Positions 1 through 5,808 of a stretch of 5,808 nt of DNA are shown here, one piece after another. This DNA is from an uncultured Clostridium sp. (GTDB taxonomy: Bacteria; Bacillota_A; Clostridia; Lachnospirales; Lachnospiraceae), in assembly GCA_900556965.1 (NCBI GenBank), contig USQV01000075.1, positions 1-5,808 of the forward strand, given 5' to 3'. The notes under the pieces are model-generated. The model worked only from the letters and a program-made list of their open reading frames with translations, was not told the origin of the DNA and did not search any database. A program made the position numbers and the translations under genes. The first letter of the stretch is position 1; each line of letters starts with the position of its first letter.

Positions 1-2548
1 CATACACATACGCCGTGATGGCCTTCACATTGAGCTCCGGCCGGATCGCATGGATCGCGTTTTCCTCTACATAAGACGGATAGTAGGCGACTGCCGCCTT
101 CTCCATCAGGGCAAATTCAATCGACTTCCAGTAATCGGAATCTCTCTTTTTCTGGATATCGCCGGTCAGCTCATATTCCCGGTATTCCCGGAGGAAATGC
201 AGGTCATGTCCATAATAGATGATCTTGATATTCGTATTCTTTCTGATGAAATCCACATATTTTGTTGCAATATGCGGACGGTTCAGGTATGCGAAATCGA
301 TCTCATCCTTATTTTTCATGATCCAGTCCCAGATACCGGCCTGATATTCCGCACCATAAAGGATCTCGACTCCCATCTGCTGGAGCGTTGTGGAATACGG
401 CTCCTCGTGCAGGAAGTTATCTCCGAGAAATTTTACGACATATCCCTTTTCCAAAAACATTTTGATGTACTGATACGTCGTCTTAGAACCGGCATCCTTG
501 TCAAATGTCGGAACATAATGATCGACCACAAGGATCACCGGCTTTCCCTGACTCCGCTCGCGCGCCCGGAACGGATTGGGATTTCCCGTATTGACCGACT
601 GCTTCTTAAACTCCTCTGCCCATTTTTCTTTCAGTTTTCTGCTGTTTTCCACCTGATAACGCTTAAGCCCCGTTCCGTTTACATCCGTTCCATTGGAAAC
701 GCCCTCAAAATGGATCACCTTGGACAAGGGCTGATAAACGACCCGCAGACCTGCCCTTCTCACCTCAAAGGCAAGATCGGAATCCTCACAATAGGCCGGT
801 GCAAACCGGTCATCAAAGCCCCCGATCTGCTTCCATAGATCAACAGAAAGAAGGATCGCCGCGCCTGAAATATAGTCAACATCCTTTACATAATTGTATT
901 CCGCCTTATCCGGATCGTCCAGACGTCCGTAATTCCAGCCTGAGCCGTCGCTCCATATAATGCCTCCGGCCTCCTGAAGCCGCCCATCGGGGTAAACAAG
1001 CTTGGAGCCCACCATTCCGATCGACGGATCCGATTCGATCAGCTTCACCAAAGAGGAAAGCCAGCCCGGTGTGACCTGAGTGTCATTATTTAAAAACATT
1101 ACATATTTTCCGCGGGCAGATCTTGCCGCCTGATTGCAGTTTCTTAAAAAGCCCTGATTCGTCTGATTCCGGCAGATCACCACATTCTCTGCATACGCAG
1201 AAAGCTCTCTTGTGGCATCGGTAGAAACATCATCTGCAATAATGATCTCATACGTGACGTCCTGTGTATGCTCCAGTATGGATCTGAGGCAGGCATAAGT
1301 ATAGTGGATCTGGTTGTAGACCGGGATCACGATGGATACCGTCGGCTTCTCATAATAGGGGAAGCTTAGCTTTCCTGTTTCCAGATAACCTTCTCCAATC
1401 TTGAAATCGCCCCGGATCCGATTCCGCCCCTCCGCCGTAAGATACAGCTTCCCGTATTTTCCCGGATGAAGGATAGTATTCTTCACATATTTAAGGACTT
1501 TTCTCTTTCTTGTCCCCTTTGGAAATGCCTTATCGACACCTTTTTTGCACTTTCTTAAGACCTTCCACATAAGAGCCTCATGTCTGGCCAGATAATGAAG
1601 GGTATTGGCGATCTCCGCATTTTCACGCCGCAGATCCGCAATGATCACATCCAGATTGGCCACATGATTGTTTGTCAGGCGCTGTACCTCCTGCTGCTTA
1701 TTGATCGTCACATCACGCTCTGCGATCTCCTGATCCAGCGTTTTGCACCACTCGTGTACGCGAAGGTTTTCTTCATCTGCCTCTACGAGCCGGGCAAGCT
1801 CCTTGGTGGGCTGCTCATATTGCTTCATATACTGGAAGCTGCCGGATGCATGGACATAGCTCTGGAACTGTTCTTCCATAGTGCCGAAGATATCCTGTTT
1901 TTTGTCATCAAGCCCGAACTGCTCCAGAAATTCCTTCTGTCCGCAGCTTATCAGTGATTCATATCTGCGGAAAAAATACAGCAGGTTCCTGTAACGGAGA
2001 AATCCCTCCGGAACCGCAAAATCGAAGACCCATTCATAATCGATCCCATATACCTTGCCCTCTGAGACCATCAAGTTCTCAAAAAGTCCGTCTACATTTG
2101 CATAAACGGCAGCATGATCCTTAAGTGCCGGGATCTCCCCAAACACACGCTTAAATTCGTCTCCGGGAATAAAATCCTCCTCGCCCGGATCATTTCCTTT
2201 CTTGCTGTCCGGAAAAAGATAGTTTAACGCTTCCTCTAATTCCTTCATTGGCGCCTTGCCATCAACGATCCCTTCTCCGAGAAGATCCCCCACCGTTTTT
2301 CCGGTAAGGAACGGAAAGCAGACCGTCCTGCCATCCGCAAGAAACTCCGGTTTGAGAAAGCTTATCTTATGATCCTGTCCGCTTATCTTCTCAAATTTGG
2401 ATGCAAAGGACTGAATATGGGCAATTCCGGCATCAGAAAGCGCCGTTTTTTCCACATGGAGTATCCCGTTTTCCCGGACGATGGAGGTCTTAAGCTGAAA
2501 TTGCTCTGCCCGGGTACGATTGTATTTTACATAAATGACCTGTCTCAT
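1..2548 (-). CDS. Large multidomain glycosyltransferase: kinase-like domain, coiled coil, GT2, second GT (3' end outside window)
   Basis: The frame is open from the ATG at 2548 to base 1, giving 849 complete codons with no stop, so the C-terminus lies beyond the window. Residues 1-245 resemble a small-molecule or APH-like kinase: K34 in HVEKTAL, a hinge-like FPFLTGKTVGDLL (78-90), catalytic-loop-like VDGLFENLM with D153 and N158, and IDYEW with D170. Residues 251-324 keep a heptad pattern (coiled coil). Residues 329-379 are very basic. A GT2 transferase follows at about 402-640, with VSIVIPVYN (404-412), D439/D440, LNNDTQ (metal-binding D489) and CEDSD (E588/D589), in the style of WbbL rhamnosyltransferases. 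From residue 669 (KPVILVVDHYVP) a second, GT4-like domain begins. The gene overlaps the methyltransferase stop by 4 bp (ATGA). The likely role is cytoplasmic, membrane-associated glycan assembly. The GT2 call is firm, while the kinase activity and sugar specificity are inferred. Confidence 0.9.
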   Translation of the reverse strand, partial: MRQVIYVKYNRTRAEQFQLKTSIVRENGILHVEKTALSDAGIAHIQSFASKFEKISGQDHKISFLKPEFLADGRTVCFPFLTGKTVGDLLGEGIVDGKAPMKELEEALNYLFPDSKKGNDPGEEDFIPGDEFKRVFGEIPALKDHAAVYANVDGLFENLMVSEGKVYGIDYEWVFDFAVPEGFLRYRNLLYFFRRYESLISCGQKEFLEQFGLDDKKQDIFGTMEEQFQSYVHASGSFQYMKQYEQPTKELARLVEADEENLRVHEWCKTLDQEIAERDVTINKQQEVQRLTNNHVANLDVIIADLRRENAEIANTLHYLARHEALMWKVLRKCKKGVDKAFPKGTRKRKVLKYVKNTILHPGKYGKLYLTAEGRNRIRGDFKIGEGYLETGKLSFPYYEKPTVSIVIPVYNQIHYTYACLRSILEHTQDVTYEIIIADDVSTDATRELSAYAENVVICRNQTNQGFLRNCNQAARSARGKYVMFLNNDTQVTPGWLSSLVKLIESDPSIGMVGSKLVYPDGRLQEAGGIIWSDGSGWNYGRLDDPDKAEYNYVKDVDYISGAAILLSVDLWKQIGGFDDRFAPAYCEDSDLAFEVRRAGLRVVYQPLSKVIHFEGVSNGTDVNGTGLKRYQVENSRKLKEKWAEEFKKQSVNTGNPNPFRARERSQGKPVILVVDHYVPTFDKDAGSKTTYQYIKMFLEKGYVVKFLGDNFLHEEPYSTTLQQMGVEILYGAEYQAGIWDWIMKNKDEIDFAYLNRPHIATKYVDFIRKNTNIKIIYYGHDLHFLREYREYELTGDIQKKRDSDYWKSIEFALMEKAAVAYYPSYVEENAIHAIRPELNVKAITAYVY

Positions 2549-3399
2549 TCCTGTCCTCTCCTATACATCCCAAGAAACGAATTGGCAAACTTTGGAAATA
2601 TACCGTTTTGGCAAGCCTTAGCCATCGCTTCCTCCTCATTTCCCAGTCGAAGCCCCGGGCCATCCAGACGGGCTGATATATTTGAAATTTCCCCCGGGGA
2701 CGGCAGATATTCGTCGGAATAGATCACGGCCGGATATCTATAGTCCGGAAGCGGATAATACATGGTAAATTCCCCTCCGAGCTGCTCCTTAAGTGCATGA
2801 AAAAGCTCTCTGTATTCCGCCTCTAAAAATGAGCCGGACAGACGATCCGCTCCCATCCAGTAACGGACTCCCGCCTCATTTTCCGCTGCGGCGAACAATT
2901 TCCCGCCCGGCTTCAGCATACCGGCTGCCTTTTGCAAAAGCGGTTTGGCCTCCTCCTTTTTATACCGGTCAAAGACTCCGGCCATAAATACATAATCAAA
3001 CGGACGGCCAAAGAGCTCCTCTCCTTTTTCGGTACGATCGGCCGGCGCCTTGTACTCTCGAAAGGAGGAGGGATCCCCTGAAAGGAGATTCCCGGCAGCA
3101 TAAGCCACATTGCCTCTCCTTCCGTGGCGGAGACGGTTTACCTCCAGATTTTCATCCCTGTCATCCAGAACAACGACCTCGCCGGCTTTTTCGGAAAGGA
3201 TTCCCGTATAGGAACCATAATCGGAGCCGATCTGAAGCACTCTGGCCCCCTTCTCTAACTCTACCCATTCAAAAAGATTCTCTCTGAGGGGAGAAAATGC
3301 GTACAAGCAGACTGGGCTGTTTTCCTTTTCCAGCGCCGCCTCCACATTATTATCATACTTTGCAAGCAGATCTAAAATCTCATAGCTGTGATCACTCAT
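2545..3399 (-). CDS. Class I SAM-dependent methyltransferase of the polysaccharide locus
   Basis: This is a 284-residue soluble protein with a Rossmann-type SAM-binding core. Motif I is RVLQIGSDYGSYT (53-65); its middle glycine is replaced by D60, which is a departure from GxGxG. The acidic end of strand 2 is VVVLDDRD (D79/D80). Motif IV-like FDYVFMAGVFDR lies at 134-145, and a post-motif loop LKPGGKLF at 162-169. The C-terminal part (about 195-284, with FPKFANSFL near the end) is not a domain I can name. The ATG at 3399 is preceded by AGGA at 8 nt and lies 2 bp after the wzt stop. The TGA stop overlaps the next ATG. The likely substrate is the growing or finished glycan, or a sugar within it, by analogy with chain-capping methyltransferases next to Wzt. 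A role on a nucleotide sugar is an alternative. The fold is confident and the substrate unknown. Confidence 0.85.
   Translation of the reverse strand: MSDHSYEILDLLAKYDNNVEAALEKENSPVCLYAFSPLRENLFEWVELEKGARVLQIGSDYGSYTGILSEKAGEVVVLDDRDENLEVNRLRHGRRGNVAYAAGNLLSGDPSSFREYKAPADRTEKGEELFGRPFDYVFMAGVFDRYKKEEAKPLLQKAAGMLKPGGKLFAAAENEAGVRYWMGADRLSGSFLEAEYRELFHALKEQLGGEFTMYYPLPDYRYPAVIYSDEYLPSPGEISNISARLDGPGLRLGNEEEAMAKACQNGIFPKFANSFLGMYRRGQE
2558..2562 (-). promoter_or_regulatory. Ribosome binding site for the large glycosyltransferase (AGGAG)
   Basis: AGGAG lies 9 nt before the ATG at 2548, in a run of purines (AGGAGAGGACAGGA) that also encodes the last residues of the methyltransferase. Together with the ATGA overlap this indicates coupled translation of the two proteins. 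Confidence 0.65.
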
Positions 3400-3401
3400 G
3401 G

Positions 3402-4754
3402 TTATTTTCCTGCCTGTCCTCTCGTAAGTTTTGTTTCCACTTCTGATTCCATATCAAAGACACCGACTGTATTTTTATTGGAAATTACCGTGATATTGGC
3501 CACATCATACAGCCTGTGATATACCACATGTTCTTCTCCCTCAAAGCCGGTGCAGCTCATAGAAAGGAGATATTCTCCTCCCTGAAGCGTCATCTTCTGC
3601 GTGAAGGATACATCGTATATGTCTCCCTCCTCTACAGGCTTCACATCGGCTCCCTCATACATGGTATTCGTTCCGGAGAGATCGGTGCCCTTCTTGTCCT
3701 TGATCGTGTAAGTAAAGATCGGACTCTTTAACGGGGCATGGAACCGGATCCGCTCTCGGATCGTAAACATCTCCCCCTTAAGAAGGAGATTGGTCAGATT
3801 CCCCCGGGCATCAAACAGTCCCAGATCAAATATCTCGGCTCTGCCGTCTCCATATTCGGTACGGTTGGAATTGATCGTGATCTGATCCTTCATAAGCTTT
3901 GTTCCGTCGGCATTTCCATCTGCTTTTTTATGGACACCTTCATCGGTATCCTGACGGGCCGCTTCCACTGCTTTTTCTCCCGAAAAATCATTTTCCAGCT
4001 CCGCCTTCAGGGAATCCATCTGGTTTGCGAGGATCTTTTTATACAGATCCACCATTCTTCCCGGATTTCCCTCGGCAATAAACTCTCCTTTGTTCAGAAG
4101 AACTACCTTATCACAATACTTGATGATACTTCCCATATCATGCGTTACCATTAAGATCGTGGTTCCGCTTTTTCTGATTTCTTCCATCCGGCGGTAACAC
4201 TTCGCCTGAAAAAATACGTCTCCTACGGAAAGCGCCTCATCCACGATCAGGATCTCCGGCTCCACATTGATGGCCAGCGCGAAAGCAAGACGGACGAACA
4301 TACCGCTGGAGTAGGTCTTTACCGGCTGGTATACGAAATCACCGATATCGGCAAACTCCAAGATCTCTCCGAGCTTATCGTCCATCTCTTTTTTGGTATA
4401 GCCCATCATGGTGCCGTTCATATATATATTTTCGATCCCGGTATAATCCATGTTGAAGCCGGCTCCCAGCTCCAGAAGTGCAGATATCTTCCCCTGTACC
4501 CTGACATCTCCTTTTGTTGGTGTCAGGACACCGGTAATGATCTTTAAGATCGTAGATTTTCCGGAGCCGTTTGTCCCGATTATTCCCACCGTCTGCCCCT
4601 TTTTCACCTCAAAGGAAATATCATTTAAGGCGTAAAAATCTTTATGGCGGCTTTTATGGGACGGGCTTAACGACTCCTTTAAACGGTCGATGGGCCTGTC
4701 ATAAAGCTGGTATACCTTCGTCACATTTTTTACTGTAATTGCATTTTCGGACAT
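3402..4754 (-). CDS. wzt: ABC transporter ATPase for polysaccharide export with Wzt-type C-terminal domain
   Basis: This 450-residue ATPase would energise export of a lipid-linked polysaccharide through the adjacent permease. The nucleotide-binding domain (about 1-240) shows an aromatic residue ahead of strand 1 (Y41), Walker A GTNGSGKST (60-68), the ELGAGF loop typical of Wzt/TagH/RfbE (95-100), signature YSSGM (148-152) in place of LSGGQ, Walker B ILIVDEALSVGD (168-179) and H-loop H205. A charged, low-complexity linker (about 245-288) joins a beta-rich domain (about 290-435) that matches the Wzt C-terminal carbohydrate-binding type. In E. coli O9a that domain recognises the capped chain end. 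I chose the ATG at 4754 over an in-frame ATG at 4817 because it has AGGAGG 6 nt upstream and starts directly with the family N-terminus (SENAITVKNVTKVY). The longer form would overlap the permease by 53 bp. Confidence 0.93.
   Translation of the reverse strand: MSENAITVKNVTKVYQLYDRPIDRLKESLSPSHKSRHKDFYALNDISFEVKKGQTVGIIGTNGSGKSTILKIITGVLTPTKGDVRVQGKISALLELGAGFNMDYTGIENIYMNGTMMGYTKKEMDDKLGEILEFADIGDFVYQPVKTYSSGMFVRLAFALAINVEPEILIVDEALSVGDVFFQAKCYRRMEEIRKSGTTILMVTHDMGSIIKYCDKVVLLNKGEFIAEGNPGRMVDLYKKILANQMDSLKAELENDFSGEKAVEAARQDTDEGVHKKADGNADGTKLMKDQITINSNRTEYGDGRAEIFDLGLFDARGNLTNLLLKGEMFTIRERIRFHAPLKSPIFTYTIKDKKGTDLSGTNTMYEGADVKPVEEGDIYDVSFTQKMTLQGGEYLLSMSCTGFEGEEHVVYHRLYDVANITVISNKNTVGVFDMESEVETKLTRGQAGK
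3408..3411 (-). promoter_or_regulatory. Ribosome binding site for the methyltransferase (AGGA)
   Basis: AGGA lies 8 nt before the ATG at 3399, inside the last codons of wzt. A second AGGA lies a little further upstream at 3420-3417. Confidence 0.55.
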
Positions 4755-4760
4755 AAAGTC

Positions 4761-4766
4761 CCTCCT
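4761..4766 (-). promoter_or_regulatory. Ribosome binding site for wzt (AGGAGG), fixes the start at 4754
   Basis: A near-perfect AGGAGG sits 6 nt before the ATG at 4754. The permease stop TAG (4767-4765) shares its last two bases with this site (TAGGAGG), so ribosomes finishing the permease pass directly over the wzt initiation site. This decides against the longer in-frame start at 4817. Confidence 0.85.
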
Positions 4767-5583
4767 ATAAGACATCTGAGAAATGCGGACGCAGACGTTT
4801 AAAGACCCTGAGCCCAACGAACATCATCACAATGGTCACTCCCCAGAAATAGATCGTCAGCGTAGGTCTCATGAAAAACCAGTCTCCCGTCAGCATACTG
4901 TCTCTGTAGCCTGCCGCGATATAATAAAACGGGTTTAGTTTTAAGATCAGCGGCGCCATCTCAAGGCCCTTGTCGACAAAAAGCTGTTCGCTATACATGA
5001 TGGGAGTCAGCCACATGCCAAATTGAAGGCAGATGCCAACGATCTGAGCCATGTCCTTAAAAAACACCTGGATCGCGCTGGTAAGGTAGGTTAACGCCAG
5101 TGCATACATGGATGCCGCAAAGGCATAATATATGACCTGCAGCCATGAAGCCATAGGCATTTTCCCGCTTATCAGAAATACAGCAAACATAATCGCGACA
5201 AAAAATCCGTGGACGAACAGGCAGGAGATCAGCTTGATGATCGGCAGGATCTCTACCTTAAACACTACCTTTTTCACCAGATAGTTATATTCCTGCAGAC
5301 AGCCTGTCCCGCAATTTAATGCCTCGGAAAAGAAAAACCACGGAGCGATGCCGGGAACCAGCCACTGCACATACGATGCGTTGGGGACAGGCGGAGCGCT
5401 CTTAAAGCCGATCGGGCCAAAGATCAGCCAGTAAATAAGGACGGTGACAATGGGCTGGACGAACATCCAGACAACACCAAAATAGGAGCCCACAAACCGC
5501 TTCCGGAAATCTGCCTTTGACAAATCCCAGATCAGCCGCCGCTTTGTCACGATCTCTTTAAAAAGGGATATCATATCATTCAC
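4765..5583 (-). CDS. wzm: ABC-2 type polysaccharide export permease (Wzm/TagG/RfbA family)
   Basis: This 272-residue integral membrane protein forms the channel half of the exporter with the ATPase that follows. An amphipathic N-terminal segment (about 8-30, with ADFRKRFVGSYFG typical of the family) precedes about six hydrophobic spans: 37-57, 72-90 (re-entrant or short), 113-139, 147-174, 181-197 and 241-261. The ABC-2 family signature LNPFYYIAAGYRD lies at 216-228. Length and topology fit Wzm/TagG proteins of 250-280 residues. The start is a GTG at 5583 with AGAGG 10 nt upstream. An in-frame ATG at 5574 is the alternative, but the purine run would then sit 19 nt away. The gene begins 20 bp after the rmlC stop and ends 10 bp before wzt. 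The exported polymer cannot be told from the permease. Teichoic-acid-like export (TagG) is the main alternative to a rhamnose-containing glycan. Confidence 0.93.
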   Translation of the reverse strand: MNDMISLFKEIVTKRRLIWDLSKADFRKRFVGSYFGVVWMFVQPIVTVLIYWLIFGPIGFKSAPPVPNASYVQWLVPGIAPWFFFSEALNCGTGCLQEYNYLVKKVVFKVEILPIIKLISCLFVHGFFVAIMFAVFLISGKMPMASWLQVIYYAFAASMYALALTYLTSAIQVFFKDMAQIVGICLQFGMWLTPIMYSEQLFVDKGLEMAPLILKLNPFYYIAAGYRDSMLTGDWFFMRPTLTIYFWGVTIVMMFVGLRVFKRLRPHFSDVL

Positions 5584-5593
5584 TCTGTATAAA

Positions 5594-5598
5594 CCTCT
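5594..5598 (-). promoter_or_regulatory. Ribosome binding site for the permease (AGAGG), supports a GTG start
   Basis: AGAGG lies 10 nt before the GTG at 5583, within a purine-rich run (AAGGGAAAGAGG) that starts at the rmlC stop. The spacing favours GTG over the ATG at 5574. Confidence 0.6.
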
Positions 5599-5603
5599 TT
5601 CCC

Positions 5604-5808
5604 TTATCTGTCGAACTTGAACGTATCCTTAAAGCCGCCCCACTTCTGGTCTTTTTCAGAAATGATGAGCTTCATTCCTTCTTCGATCGGCCACTTGACA
5701 CCGATCGTCTCGTCGTTCCAGCTCAGTCCGCCCTCGTCGCCCGGATGGTAGAAATCGGTACACTTATAGGCAAACTCTGCCTCGTCAGACAGTACCAGAA
5801 AGCCGTGG
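5604..5808 (-). CDS. rmlC: dTDP-4-dehydrorhamnose 3,5-epimerase, C-terminal 67 residues (5' end outside window)
   Basis: Only the end of the gene is present, reading from HGFLVLSDEAEFAYKCTDFY to KDTFKFDR and stopping at TAA (5606-5604). The HGFLVLSD strand, the Y/H-rich DFYHPGDEGGLSWND segment and IGVKWP are characteristic of the RmlC cupin epimerase. This enzyme inverts C3 and C5 of dTDP-4-keto-6-deoxyglucose on the way to dTDP-L-rhamnose. The usual length is about 185-200 residues, so roughly two thirds lie beyond base 5808. Its place directly upstream of the exporter, in the same orientation, suggests that the operon's glycan contains rhamnose, although the rml genes can also serve other polymers in the cell. 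Identification is from the conserved C-terminal half and is fairly sure. Confidence 0.88.
   Translation of the reverse strand, partial: HGFLVLSDEAEFAYKCTDFYHPGDEGGLSWNDETIGVKWPIEEGMKLIISEKDQKWGGFKDTFKFDR

Noticed and set aside
50..838. 262-codon plus-strand open frame
   Set aside because: It is antisense to the glycosyltransferase GT2 and second GT domains, its protein has no recognisable domain, and the minus strand carries clear motifs here.
1580..1957. 125-codon plus-strand open frame, leucine-rich
   Set aside because: It is a mirror of the coiled-coil region on the other strand and lacks a credible ribosome site or family features.
1..2548. Apparent lack of a complete minus-strand gene in this stretch, which could suggest a pseudogene
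   Set aside because: Codon-by-codon reading from 2548 to base 2 shows one open frame, and motif positions spread along it are all in phase. The gene simply runs off the window.
2369..2722. Plus-strand open frame crossing the methyltransferase/glycosyltransferase junction
   Set aside because: It is antisense to two well-supported coupled genes, and no domain is visible.
3738..4154. 138-codon plus-strand open frame opposite the Wzt linker
   Set aside because: It is a shadow of wzt, with no motif and no own promoter seen.
4755..4817. Longer in-frame start for wzt at 4817
   Set aside because: It would overlap the permease by 53 bp and add 21 residues unlike the family. The ATG at 4754 has an AGGAGG 6 nt upstream.

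Overview
The window is a fragment of one minus-strand operon for making and exporting a surface polysaccharide. Read in transcription order, from high to low coordinates, it holds five genes. They are the 3' end of a dTDP-4-dehydrorhamnose 3,5-epimerase (rmlC/rfbC, 5604-5808), an ABC-2 polysaccharide export permease (Wzm/TagG type, 4765-5583), its ATPase with a C-terminal Wzt-type domain (3402-4754), a class I SAM methyltransferase (2545-3399), and a very large multidomain glycosyltransferase that begins at 2548 and is still open at base 1. Gene gaps are 20, 10 and 2 bp, and the last junction is a 4-bp ATGA overlap. I see no internal promoter, terminator, RNA gene, mobile element or CRISPR array. 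Every plus-strand open frame lies antisense to one of these genes.

The organism is most likely a Gram-positive clostridium, probably of the Lachnospiraceae. Reasons are the strong purine-rich Shine-Dalgarno sites, moderate GC, mixed AGA/CGG and ATA/ATC codon use, and the protein styles (FPKFANSFL and VKYNRTR segments, and a kinase-like plus glycosyltransferase fusion). This is an impression from sequence, not a database result.

The genes suggest the following pathway. RmlC helps make dTDP-L-rhamnose. The large glycosyltransferase builds glycan on a lipid carrier at the inner face of the membrane. The Wzm/Wzt pair moves the finished chain outward. The most interesting point is the order methyltransferase, kinase-like domain, heptad coiled coil, basic segment, then two glycosyltransferase domains, beside a Wzt that has the extra C-terminal domain. 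This resembles the WbdD/WbdA/Wzt system of E. coli O9a. There, a methyltransferase-kinase caps the chain, a coiled coil sets its length, and the Wzt C-terminal domain recognises the cap. Here the methyltransferase is a separate gene, and the kinase-like domain and coiled coil appear fused directly to the transferase. I infer a Gram-positive chain-capping and length-control system, not yet demonstrated.
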